From Melastoma dodecandrum (Eukaryota > Streptophyta > Magnoliopsida > Myrtales > Melastomataceae), in NCBI GenBank assembly GCA_029817715.1, contig JARUPY010000370.1, positions 124,001-188,000 of the forward strand: a stretch of 64,000 bases of DNA. Reading direction: 5' to 3'. Shown here one piece after another: positions 35,092 through 46,438 of the stretch. The notes beneath the pieces are model-generated. The model saw only the letters and a list, made by a program, of their open reading frames with translations, was not told the origin of the DNA and did no database searches. The position numbers and the translations under genes were made by a program. Each line of letters opens with the position of its first letter. Position 1 is the first letter of the stretch.

Positions 35092-37183
35092 TGGTTCCAT
35101 CTAAAATGGATATCCTCCCTTGACGATAGGGCTTCGGATTTTGAAAACATTTCGTAGTCGCCACTAACTTAGTTTAAGTTCAAGTTAGAAAAACTATAGA
35201 AATTCGTATAGGTTCGGGAATTATGGATTACTAAATCGCATGCATCACAAAGAAAAAGGGATACCTTTATCTTGTGTTTCCGATGTCCTAATTTATTTGA
35301 GCTCGGTTTTTAGAAAAAGAGATTGTTTGACATTAAAAAAACGATCTCGAGCTCAATAATGCTTAAAAGTCTAAGTGAATAATTTTTATGAAAATATTTC
35401 TTAAAAATTGATTAATTAATGCCTTTAACTGCTTTTCAGTCAAATTGAATTCAAGAGAGAACCGGGTTTATGAAAAATGAGGTTAGTACCATTTCTCGAC
35501 TTCCCTTAAAATGAAATGCCCCCGTCTGCATTTGTACCTCACGGTGCTGTTACAACGAACCTGGCGAGCCGTTGATGCCGTACGTTGGTAAGTGTGTAGC
35601 CGTCTTCTGAGGATCTTGATCTTCGAGAATCTGAAATAAACCCTCGAATGTATATAGCTTCGTTGTCTTGAACGCGTTGAATATGGTGCATGCCTTGGTT
35701 GTTCGTAAGGCACGCCCCCAGAATATCTTCTCCATTCTCCAACATGTGCTTTGAGAAGAAAACTTGCATCCGTGTGAATCTTTGTCGCTGGGAGCCACTT
35801 GTCAAGGTGACAACCTCTGGGGGAATTAGAGGAGGTGACAGCGCTGCTGGTCCATGAGGGATAGTGGATCTGGTCGCCGGGTACGATGTCGGTTTATGAA
35901 GTGAGATTAAGCACGGCTGACTCGGGGCAAGGCGCAGCCGAGGCACTAGGAGGTCAGGGCAGGAGGAGCCACGACTGGGAGACTCTCTGGTCGTGGTCGA
36001 GGGATGCTTGATGAAGGGACTGAGCGTGGAACGGGTTTCGCCCGGAATTGGAACTGAGACAGGGCAGCTCTAGATTTTGCTGATTCGTGCTTCATCGGCT
36101 AGAAGGAATGCCGACTTCTGGAGTCGAGGATCAGCTACAATAGTGATGATGGGGGAGCCCTCATGAACGGATGAGCTTGATGGGTCTGGGATTAGTGCTG
36201 ATGTCGATGTCGAGGGAGGTGGAGCTGGCTTCTAGTCTAGGGTCGGAGGTAGCTGGCTTCTAGTCTAGGGTCGACAGACTCGGAGACCAGAGAACAAGGT
36301 GTCGGAGAGGGTCGGCCACCAGTAGGAGGAGAAAGTGGTCACCGTCGTTGTGCTTTGTCTGCAAGAGAGCCTAGCTAGGGGTATATCGCTGCATCTGCAG
36401 AGAGGAGCTGGTACGCGGGTATGTGGGAGTTGAAGTGCAAGGTCGAATTGACCGCGAAAAGGGATAGTCATCTACTGGGAGGCCAAGTCACTGCTATCCC
36501 TGATCCTGAGCAGACGATTGCCGGGCGGCACTATGGGGAACGTCCAGGCCATGAATTCGACTGAAATAAGGTGGCAAGAATGAAGAGTCGCTGGATTTGT
36601 CCTAAATTTGGCCATGCCAATATAGGGAGAAGTCGGTTCCGAGATTTTTCTTCTGAATCTTGACATGATGGAAACAGCTGGAAAGGAGGACTGATGCGGG
36701 GTGTTGCGAACATCGTTGCTGGTTGTGAGAAATAAAAAGAATCACAGCAGACAAATTCACGTAATTAAACGGAAGCAAAGGAAAGAAGCTACCGGGTGTC
36801 GAAGACATCTGGATAGAGGAGTGATTTGAGGCCGCCGAGGAATAATCTGAAGCTACGACCGCGTCGAAGGATTGCTCGGCCGGCTAGGATGTAACCTGAT
36901 GCAATTTCTATCAAAAAACCAGAATCTCAAGTCCGTCTCTTCTTTGAGTGTGTCTCTTCTATCTTATTGTATGCTTCCCCAGGTTTAGCTATTTATATGG
37001 AGCTGATTATTTTATTAGATCTTTTTATAATTTTTCCTGATTTTATGGGATTTTTGTGGATTGATTTTGTGTTTATTTTTTATTTTTCATGATTTTCGGT
37101 GATTTTCATGCATTTTTGTAGATTTTTCGTGATATTGTGCATTTTTGTAGATTTTATTATACTCTAAAAAAGTGGGTATGACA
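35092..37183 (-). repeat. 5' LTR of the Tat/Ogre-like element (about 2.1 kb)
   Basis: Plus-strand start TGGTTCCATC, end GGGTATGACA. Copy of 27022-29106; it has some stretches not in the other copy (for example around 36520-36610) and lacks others. Confidence 0.85.
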
Positions 37184-37201
37184 CCGGGTTTGTTCAGTTC
37201 A

Positions 37202-37209
37202 GCTGTCTG
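37202..37209. other. Left target-site duplication of the hAT element
   Basis: GCTGTCTG, matching GCTGTTTG at 41567-41574 in seven of eight bases. Eight bases is the duplication length made by hAT transposases. Confidence 0.85.
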
Positions 37210-40200
37210 TAGGGGAAAGCATTCGGTATTCCAAATACGAACCAAACCAAATACCGAACTTCCAAATAACGAAGTTTCAAAATTTTATCCTCCAAATACC
37301 GAACTGAACTCCAAACATCCAAATTTTCGGTATTTCGGTTCGGTATTTGGATCTTCCAAAGCTTTGTTGGGCCGAATAAATAGCCCAAAATTCATTTTTA
37401 AAAATTTAAACCCATAAATTCAAAACCCATAAAAGCCCATAAAATTCACATGAACTACAAATTCCAGCCCATAACAACCCATAAAATCCTCATAAACTAT
37501 AAATCAACAAAGTTAAGAAGTCCTTTCGATCTTCATTCTTGAACCGCAATAGGTTGAAACAAGCAATCTCATTCCAATGTAAGTGTGGACAATCCTATCA
37601 TTAATGAGATAAGAGTATTAATATTATACGAACATTAAGCTTTAAATATTTATAAAGAATACTATGAAATTAAACATTACCACTTTCAAATGATTCTTGC
37701 TCAAAAGGATCTTCATCGACTTCAACTTCACTTGATTTCCCTTGACGAATCCAATCTTGAGTGCACATAATTGACTCAATACTCTTATGGCCCAAAGAAC
37801 TCCTAAACGCATCAATCACTCGTCCACCTAACACATATTGAATAAATATTAGTGTATAAAGCAAATAATAGAATGAATTCGATAAATGATTTAAGAAAAT
37901 GTCAAAAAGTTACTTGTGCTAAATGCGGACTCAGAAGCAACCGTGGAGATAGGAATGGCTAAAATATCACGAGCCATTTGAGCAAGAATGGGAAATCTAA
38001 TAGCATTGACTTTCCAATACATCAAAATATCAAACTTCGTACTAGTAACTTCCGTATCTTCTCCCAAATATCTATCCAACTCTGATCTATTATATTTTTC
38101 TCCACCTTTCTTCCTCTTCAATCTCTCCAATCTTTGCAACAATCTCATATCACTATCCATTGTAGTTGCCTTTGATGATTGACCCTTATCCACACCATCA
38201 CCATCACTCCCATCATTAGTCACCGCATCTTCACCATTCTCCGCAATCCATTTCTTTTTGTACTCGGCAAATAATTCATAAAGTGTCTTCTTCAATTGAG
38301 AAATCATAACATCTGCCTTGTCATGATATATGTCATTCAAACACAACTCAACATAATCAAACTTCTGACGAGGATCAAAGATAACTGCGATGAAAATCAA
38401 CTTATTCATTTTTTCCACATCACCCCAATACTTATGATACTTATCTCTCATGTTCTTCGCCAAAGTAACCAAGTTATGATCGGGAGATTCTTGCCATTCC
38501 TGCAATGCCTCATCAAGATTTGCTAGCTCATGAAAGAAAACATTCGAAGTAACAAACTTCGAACCAGAGACTTTCAAAGTAAGCTCATAAAAGTGCTTAA
38601 GATGTATGACAAGTACTTTAACAATTCCCCAATCAAATGAGCTCGGTATCATGCATATCCCATTGTCATCTTCAAGATCTTTTCTAAAATTTGTGTTTTC
38701 ATCATCATATCTCTCAAAGGCCCTCTCAAACTTTATTGCGGCTTCTAACATCAAATATGTTGAATTCCATCTCGTTGGTACATCCAACACCAAAAGAGAT
38801 TTACTTTCAATCTTCTCTGCAATGACACACTCCTTAAACTTTAACAATCTTTGAGGAGATGATCTAACATAAGCAACAACTTCTCGAACTTTCTTCACCG
38901 AGTCAATCATCATATTCAATCCATCCTTCACAATCAAATTGATAATATGCGCAACACATCTCATATGAAGGAACTCGTATCTCATCACACTCTCTTCTTT
39001 ATTGCAATACTTTTCATTCAAAAAACGAATGGCAACATCATTTGAACTAGCATTGTCAACAGTGATGGTCAAAATCTTTTCTAAACTCCAATCACGCAAG
39101 CATCTATCAATAACAACCCCAATATCCTTCCCCTTGTGTGATGTAACTGGAATAAAACTCAATATTCGTTTCTGTAAATCCCAATTCTCTTCAATGTAGT
39201 GAGCAGTCAAACACATATAATTGACTCTCTGAATAGAAGTCCAAGTATCGGTAGTCAAACTAACTCTTTGACGTGAGTTCTTAAAATACTCTTTCAACTT
39301 CTCCTTTTCAAGCGAAAACATGTCATACACATCCCGTTGTATTGTCCACCTTAAAGGAACTTTAAATTTAGGACATACAACAGACATGAAATGAATGAAT
39401 TCAGGCCTAGAAACAAACTTGAAAGGAAGCTCGGCAGATATCACCAAGTGCACCAAAGATTTCCAAATAGTTTCATGATTGCACCTAAGAACAGACAAGT
39501 CTTTCGGATTGTTAGAATCACCTACGGGTTTAAATCCAAGGATTGTCTGTGTTGAATTGGTTGACTTGATCCTTTCCTTACACGTCGCATTGTGACTCTT
39601 TAGCGAAGAAGTCTCATTTCTCTTAGTATCAGCTCTCACTTCTACTCCACATGCTTTGCACCGTGCCAACATTGTACCATCGGAACTTTCAAATCTCTCG
39701 TAATCTATCCACAAAACCGATCTCAGAGGTATTGGCTTCCTCTTTCTCCCAACAGAGGTAGCGGATGTGGATATCGAAGCTGACTGACTAGATTGGTTTG
39801 GCACGAAATCGTTCATCTATATATAAACAAAGAAGAAAATGTTACTATTCTCCTACATAAGGAGAAAATGTAGATTAACTACAAGCATCGATACTATAGA
39901 ACAGAAAAACGTAAGAAATTTACGTGACAAATTATTAAGAACACCCAAAAGACCCCCGATCCATAAACACTGATAGCCAAAAATAGACATTTTCATTAAA
40001 GGACATGTCCAGATGCAGGCAAAACATAAGGTTGATTTCGTCGAAATCAATACCATCATCAATCCAATACCTGAAAACCTGAATATTGAGGGTTATTTGC
40101 CATCCTCAACCACCTTCAATAGTAACTGTATTGAAGAAAGAATAGAAGAAGTTAGGCCTAGTCAGAGAAGATCCCAATAATTAGCAGAATCCCCTACCAG

Positions 40201-41566
40201 AACTTAAATATAAAATATGATTAACAGACACAGTTATGCACACAGCCAATGTAAGAAAAATTAGAAGCAGATCTGAAAATCTACAGCCCAGAGGCAACTA
40301 GCAAAGTGAGGGATGAGACCAGGGGGAAAGAAGGTAAAAGGATAAGGAAGTTCAAGGGCTAGATGGAATCATTACAGGAAAAAAAAAACTCTGTTAAGCT
40401 CTTTCAAGTTTCTCCCCTTCTATTTCTGAAAGAACAAGGATGTTCACCTTGCAATAGACACTCAACATATGTGTGCTTCCCATTTCTAAACAAACTTTAC
40501 TTTCCTCAACAACTAGGCCATTCTAGTGTTTTAGTTTGTTAAACGCTTGGGAAGATTCTTCCCCATTCAACATCTGAGATTCACGAGCATTACAAATAAA
40601 AAGATTCCTTTATAACATCGTCAGTATTCGGCAAAGCTGACACGTTAAGACAAGCAATTCCCCAACTACGCCGAAAAGTTTTGGAAGGAGCATTGACAAG
40701 TGAGGATACGTCGTGGAGGAAACTAAATATAAAAATGAGAAGGAACAATTGCATAACCCCACTTAGTAAAGGTTTGCCCAATTCTACCCAACCAAGAAAA
40801 ATCTTAACTGAATACATTTTGGCATAAATCTGATATTACCACACAATTAATTTTTCCATTGCGCAGACGGGAAGCATGAGAAGGTGTTAACTAACCATCT
40901 CGCCTCGGATCAGCTAAACACAAGAAACGCTCAGAATCTCCCGACACAGCTACTTATTTACCGATCAAACAAATCAACCCACAAAAAAGACACCGACAGG
41001 CTAATACTCAAGCGGGGACAACGGCGATGACCACGACAAGAAATAAATCTGCTCGGCCATCAAACCAGATGAAAAGGCACGAACATGGGGAGAGATTGCC
41101 GGGGGGTGGGGATTTACCAAGAAATCAGCAAAAAGATAAAAACCCAGGAAAGGGGGGAAACCAAGGACAAGGGCGGGGGCAGGGAAGAAAGAGAGAGATT
41201 TGTTCCTCCAGCGCGCTTAAGCAAAAGGAAACCCTAATTTCGGAAGCAACGACGATTTGGGAAACGTCGAGGCAGGAGGAACAGAACAGAAGGACGGCCG
41301 GAGAATGGGGCGTGGGGATGACTGGATGGGTTAGAAGCCCATGGACCATGGGCCAAAAGCCCAAAGTAAAATAAGCCCGATTAAATTTCGGTTTGTTTGG
41401 AACACCGAATAAAATTTCCTATACTACCGAAATCGAACCGAAAACCGAACTTTTTCATAAACATAAAACCGAACCAAAAACCGTATACCAAATACCGAAT
41501 TTCAAATACCGAAATGCCAAAACTTCGGTTCGGTATTTGGAATTCCATTTTTTTTGCTCACCCCTA
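37210..41566 (-). mobile_element. hAT DNA transposon with BED-finger transposase
   Basis: The ends are inverted: left TAGGGGAAAGC..., right (reverse complement) TAGGGGTGAGC.... Both are followed inward by ATTCCAAATAC(C)GAACC and further GGTATTTGG / CCGAA subterminal repeats. An 8-bp target duplication flanks it. A two-exon transposase on the minus strand fills the middle. The left end lies only 26 bases from the LTR element's end, in the same intron of the protease pseudogene. Confidence 0.92.
37670..39816 (-). CDS. hAT transposase (BED zinc finger, RNase-H fold)
   Basis: Exon 1 is 39816-37914, exon 2 is 37827-37670, with a GT/AG intron that joins ...SESAFSTS to GRVIDAF. About 686 residues, usual for the family. 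N terminus: a BED finger (WIDYERF..., CKACGV, HNATC; about residues 35-85). Middle: the DDE/RNase-H core with SLTTDTWTS and LTITVDNASSND, each giving a catalytic aspartate, and RCVAHIINLIV with the conserved CxxH. Then a DUF4413-type segment (LTLKVSGSKFVTSNVFFHEL). C terminus: the hAT dimerisation block (FDILMYWKVNAIRFPILAQMA...PISTVASESAFS). No stop or shift was seen, so it may still encode active transposase. It cuts and pastes elements with matching ends. Confidence 0.9.
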
Positions 41567-41574
41567 GCTGTTTG
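41567..41574. other. Right target-site duplication of the hAT element
   Basis: GCTGTTTG, one mismatch from the left copy GCTGTCTG, directly after the terminal ...CCCCTA. Confidence 0.85.
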
Positions 41575-42737
41575 GAAAAAACTTCTTCTCTGTCTCATAA
41601 AGTTGTGTTCTTTCACAATGGGGATATCAATGGAAGGGATATAACCTCCATCAATGGCATGTATTCATCTGGATGCAAAGGTGTACGGTTCTTCGCTTTC
41701 ATGTCTCATTTGTAGGAACTTCTGAATTGGCTAAACTTACTTTTGATATATTTGTGATATGTGGCAGGAATTCAAATTGTACAAATCACATTTGAAAATG
41801 TCGTTGAGCATCAATCTCTAAGATATCCAGCCTCATATGACAGAGCTTGCTGAATCCATTGCTCATAATTTGGATTTCAATGCTTCTCAGGTTTAAACCT
41901 CGTGTCTCCTTTTCTGACCAAAGGCTTTCCTTTTCTTTTCGGCTTATTGTTACTCACGGCAGTTCTAAATTTTGTCTAAACTCCAGGTTCATTTGTTCAG
42001 TGCCACGGCAAGAGGAAGTGGATCTCTCATCAAGTGGACTGTACATCCCGTAGCATCATCCGAGATCATATCGAACACAACGGAAATGGTATGCAAACGA
42101 GCTACAAATAAAAGGTGCATCTTCCAGAATTGAGTGTGAACACATGCTGACAAGTTTGATTTATACTTTCAGGATATTATTGCCTGGCTCGTGGAGCATC
42201 ATGTTCAGCTTCCAGATACCTTTGGAAGATATCAATTTATTGAATGAAACATTGAGCCTCCAACATCACGGTATTTTCTCTTAGCTCTGAGAGTTGGGCC
42301 ATGATCATGAGTGTGGATAACAGAACGATGGAATGATTCTTTCAACTGTTCTCGCATTTGTAAACTGTTTCTGTGGAAGTTGGCATGCTGTTCGTTTACA
42401 CGTCAAGAATAGTTTTCGACTGTCCAGTGATTATATCATTCTACTACGGACCAATGCCTTGTCTGTAGTGTGCTGTTTTTATCTTCGTATTATTCAGTGG
42501 GGTTGAATTTTATTCCACAAAAACAGATCATTCTTCATCCTTCTAACTACACAAAGTTTGGCAGGACACAGTGGCAGTGGCATTTCTTAGCAGTGGTGTT
42601 GACAGTTAATGTTCATCCTGGCGGTGTTACTACAGATTCTCAGAATATGGTTCATCTGGAGGAAGAGGCAGCAGTCCATGACTGCGTACAAACTCATTGA
42701 CATGGTCGCTCCGGAGCAAGAGCTACAGCCACTATGA

Positions 42738-43259
42738 TGCCTCCCTGGGAAGAGCCAACCAACCAGTTTCAAAGGTATAGCATGCCTTGGGTTGATACGA
42801 GGTTCCTGTGGTCACCATCCACCAGCATCAGCACTACAGAGTTTTTTGTTTCCTGGTCAGCCTTGCCATACCAATGGCGCTTTTCCAACAGCTCATAGAG
42901 ATCAGGAAATCGGCGTTTTCCCGGCCAGTTCTTGACGCAATGCTTACGGCAATACCATGCATTGTAGTGCTCAGCCTCTTCTATGAACAGACCACAAAGT
43001 ATAGTGTCACTTATTATATTTCCACACTTCTCTTCTTGACAATGAATTACATAAACAAAGTACATTTCTTACAAGGTACCAGAGGTGCTGCAGCGAATTG
43101 ACAGCAGATACCAAATGACATGAGGAATGATAATGTACAACATTTTCAACCTCCAAGGCTGTTGAATGGAAGGCAGCCCTGGCCATGGGGCTGTTCTTGC
43201 AATTGGCAATCAGATGCAAGCAAATTCACCTACACAATGACCAACTTTATCGAGTAAGT
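42738..43259. other. Gap between convergent gene ends
   Basis: Lies between the stop of the protease pseudogene (+) and the stop of the LRR-WD40 gene (-), so it probably holds both 3' untranslated regions. Frames of about 97 residues are open on both strands (42808-43101 + and 42769-43065 -), but neither resembles a known family. Confidence 0.5.
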
Positions 43260-46200
43260 CTAACAATCTCGATAAGCAGTTGCAACCACACTGATTTTTA
43301 CCTTCATGATCTCCCACTTGGAGCTTGATCTCATCAATGCAGCCAATATGCTGAAGTGAAAATCCTATCGCCAAAGCATCGGACATAAGCCACAGAACAA
43401 ATTGTTTACCTTCGAAGGAGAAACAAATCTTGACTTACCCTGAAGGGATCGCCTCTTAAGGATTGTACAAACAAGGAATTTCCCGACTCACCATCCTATG
43501 AAAGAATGCCAACATCGGAGGATTAACACTTTTCTTACAAACACTAAGATTGATTCGAAGGAGCTTGTTTAGCTATGCCATTCATTACCTCCATGACTAC
43601 ATCCCTCAACCGTCTTCCTGTTTGGGCGCAGCAGATACGCACCACATGCTCGTCGCTGCTTCCGCTGATAATGTAGTCCCCGCCATTCATGTAATATGAG
43701 CGAGTGTAATTATGTGCGCTTCCACTCGAAGCTATGTTCAAGTCCAAGTGGAGCCTCCCGTCAACTGCCAGGAGCTGCTTAACCTGCTCAGAAGTGTCAC
43801 AACAGTAAGACAACAGCGAGCTCAGCTATAACCCAAATGGATGAACTGATTTCTCAGCAGCATACCTCGTTATCAACGGCTGAGACAAGCAGATGCACAT
43901 CATCGGGAGAGAAGCAAACCATAACATTGCCTCGCGAGCTCGATGCTCTATAGCAAGGCTTCACAAGCTTCTGCCTTAAATCCCACATTTTAACATCGCG
44001 GTCGAATGACGAAGTAGCAAACAAGAACGGGCAATGGTGGGCGAACTTGGCCACGTTTATGGGCTCAGAATGGAGATTAGAGAGCAAGTTTAGCCGTTTT
44101 CCACTTGCGACATCATACAGAGCAATGTCCTTGGTATACCCACTCGTGAGGAACCAGTCATCGGTTGAATTGACGTGAACAGAAGTCAAATGTTCGAAAT
44201 CATCATAGGCGACAGTGTCATAAGTGTAGGACAAGTCTGGAACTTTTGGCGGCAGCAAGTTGACGTCGAACAACCTTAAGGATCCATTGTCAGATCCTGC
44301 TATGAGCTAACTCACCAGAAAAAGCATTTTTAGATATAACCTCACCACATACATCTCACTAATCTTGCTCGAAACTGGGGTGGTGTCATACCTTTGAGGG
44401 GAACTTTTTGAGCCAGCAGAGACCCAATATGCTGTTCGGCATGCCTGTCGACGATACATGACTGAATAGCTTTCCATTCTCATGATTGATTATTATTAAC
44501 TCCCCATCAAGAGTTCCAAATGCCATAAGACTTGGATCCACCGGATGGTACTCGAACTGCCTCGGCCTAAGAGGAAGGTTGTCTTCCTTTGCAAGGTGGC
44601 TGATTGGGGACAATGCCTGTATGAGCGGCCAAAAGGACAGCCCTACTTTTGCTGCATTTAGAGATCGAGAGAAAAAATGACTTCCGGGTCTCCTTGAAAC
44701 CCGCTTCTTTATCTTCCTAATGTTTTGGTCGAAAAAATTGCACTGCCCCATCTGTCGTTCATGCAAGACATGAAGCACGCTTTCAGCATGCATCCTCTTG
44801 TACGGGAACTTCTCATAACACCTTGAGAACACAGTTCTTGCCAGTTTCCTATCCTTCTCTTGGATGGGAAGATTATCCAAGACTTTAAGTTCAGGTAGAC
44901 AAGCGATCATATGCTCTCGATAATACTTCTCAAAGCAAATGGGCGAAGGATGATGAGAAATGTAGTTCCTCCATAAGACTGTCCCGTCTCTTGTATCCCC
45001 TTCATCAATTCCAAACTGCCCGGCTTTAGATGAATCGAAGAGATTCATTTTCTTAATGTGACTTGAAAGCAGAGGTTCGCTATCCTCGTAAAGCATGTTT
45101 CGTCTGTCACAATCTTCATTTGTTAGCAATGGTCCAGTCTTAACGAGACATAATCGCTCGACCTTTTCATCTGCAAGAAAAAAAAAACACCATTCGCGTT
45201 TTTCACCATCCCAGTTGAACTATGACAGACGACCACAGTTCCTAAACAATGCTCGATAAATGTAATCAATTCTTAGAAGCTATGGTTATTCTTACCATGA
45301 AAGGAAGAACACGGGCCTGTATCGAGGCAACACAAGCACTTTTGAAACCGCAATTCCTCCAGACACGGGAGCTTCGACAACAACGCGGTTGTATTCCCCA
45401 GATTAGTTATTCGTGTCTCGCACATCGACAGGCGGACAAGCTTAGGCATGTTGGAGAAACAATCCTTGTGAAGGCTAGTGATGGACATACAAAAGTCCAG
45501 ATTCAGGAAATGCAAATGGGAGAATCTTCCGGCCATGTTGAGTTTCTGAATTTGGGTCATCCAAAAGTTCAAGATACGGCAACCTATCCCATCTTTAGCT
45601 ATACGTCTGCGGGGATGCCGAGATCATGTAGACTTTCAAGCACCGGTTATAACAAGAACAATTCAGATCAGGTTCGTGGGGATATGGGAAACATACCGCA
45701 AAAAATCTTCCCCAAACGATGGATCCTGGAAATCGATGATGTATAGCTTGGATCCTATCGAATTGACAAGAGACATGACAACATCCGCGTTGAGGGAACC
45801 AGGTGACTTTTGGACAATGTCCACGGCATCGATCTCGGAAGGCCCAAGCTGTGTGAAGGTATCCACCAAGGGGCGAATATCTGCTTCAGCTAGATGGTCC
45901 AGCGAGACAACCACGGTGCTCTCCCCATGCAGTATCCTATCTCTGCTGGCCTGAATCATCGAATGAAAGCTCAACACACAAACTACTATTCGAGGCCCCT
46001 GATCAAGACAAGCAGAAGCTCAAGGAAGATGCAGAAAATCAAAGAGGGAAAGAGAAGACCTTGGTGAACCAAGCTACAACTTCCGAATTGGGTGGGACTC
46101 GATGCTTCCCGCAAAACCCAAGATACCTACCATCAATTCCCATAAACGGAAACATTACTCCAATTCTACTTTGTGCAAGTACTCCAACCAAAGAGATAAA

Positions 46201-46438
46201 TCCAAGCAATCCTTCCTCACCAAGAAAACAGCAGCAATCCCAAATTCCAGAAATGACCACACGAATTCATATCCAGTAGATTTACCGAAAACAAATATCT
46301 AAACACTACCCCACCATTCCTCCCAGCAAATCCAACTAAAACGAACACAGACACAAGGCTTTAACTTTGACCAAAACCCAGAGCCAGGAATCAGTCCAAT
46401 CCCGGATACCTGGCAACCAATCCGGAGGAGGAAGCCAT
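43260..46438 (-). CDS. LRR plus WD40 protein, DWD type (DHU1-like)
   Basis: Nine exons with GT/AG borders: 46438-46410, 46126-46060, 45950-45697, 45606-45296, 45170-44392, 44306-43866, 43783-43589, 43495-43439, 43364-43260. Joined they stay in frame for about 745 residues and start MASSSGLVARYLGFCGKH. The acceptor of exon 3 is the least certain. Residues about 60-215 form leucine-rich repeats (LHFLNLDFC, LVRLSMCETRITNL, LEELRFQKC). About 330-740 form WD40 repeats, including SSFDRDVKMWDLRQ, whose WDLR is a DWD box, the DDB1-docking signature of CUL4 ligase receptors. The end reads SLFVQSLRGDPFRDFHFSILAA and SSKWEIMKV. The mix of U2A'-like LRR and WD40 fits plant proteins named DWD HYPERSENSITIVE TO UV-B 1; that name is from memory. 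If right, it is a nuclear substrate receptor in light/UV-B signalling. It appears intact. Confidence 0.85.

Larger units (their letters stand above)
27022..37183 (-). mobile_element. Tat/Ogre-like LTR retrotransposon lacking pol
   Basis: Direct LTRs at 27022-29106 and 35092-37183, both starting near (T/C)GGTTCCATC and ending TATGACA on the plus strand. On the minus strand the order is LTR, leader, broken ORF1 (34698-33438), gag (33044-31332), then 1.7 kb of non-coding DNA with two tandem arrays, then LTR. An ORF before gag and repeat arrays before the 3' LTR are features of the Tat/Ogre lineage. No protease, reverse transcriptase, RNase H or integrase was seen, so this is a non-autonomous derivative. 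Flanking five-base sequences (GGTTC, CCGGG) do not match. It sits in an intron of the protease pseudogene. Confidence 0.8.
25204..42737 (+). pseudogene. Membrane-anchored A1 aspartyl protease, 5'-truncated, interrupted
   Basis: Exon remnants in order: 25204-25258 (GGISPPLDMIFTNSEA), 25345-25458 (SPYYNIDLKEVHV...TVLDSGS), 26364-26422 (SLKQIPGPDPNY..CFSGA), 26503-26598 (FPTIDMAFENGQKLSLSPEN), 26657-26729 (HSEVHGAYCLGIFQNGKD), 26845-27000 (VRNTLVMYDRKQSQIGF, then PLPSPAPSHP), 41768-41890, 41987-42088, 42173-42270, 42565-42737. The last ends with a membrane segment and WRKRQQSMTAY...PEQELQPL, the tail of plant proteases like Arabidopsis At5g43100/At3g50050. Most exons keep GT/AG borders. Damage: TAG after the second catalytic DSG (25459), lost codons near 26395 and 26930, W to TGA (42245), a shift in the last exon, and no first half. 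The intron after 27000 holds both a retrotransposon and a hAT element. Confidence 0.85.

Noticed and set aside
41027..41374. Frame of 115 residues inside the hAT element, opposite strand
   Set aside because: Gln/Arg/Gly-rich low-complexity text in the transposase leader and subterminal region; no similarity to a known second hAT protein.
42769..43101. 97-98-residue frames on both strands
   Set aside because: They lie in the probable 3' untranslated regions of two convergent genes; no homology seen, and only one strand at most could be coding.
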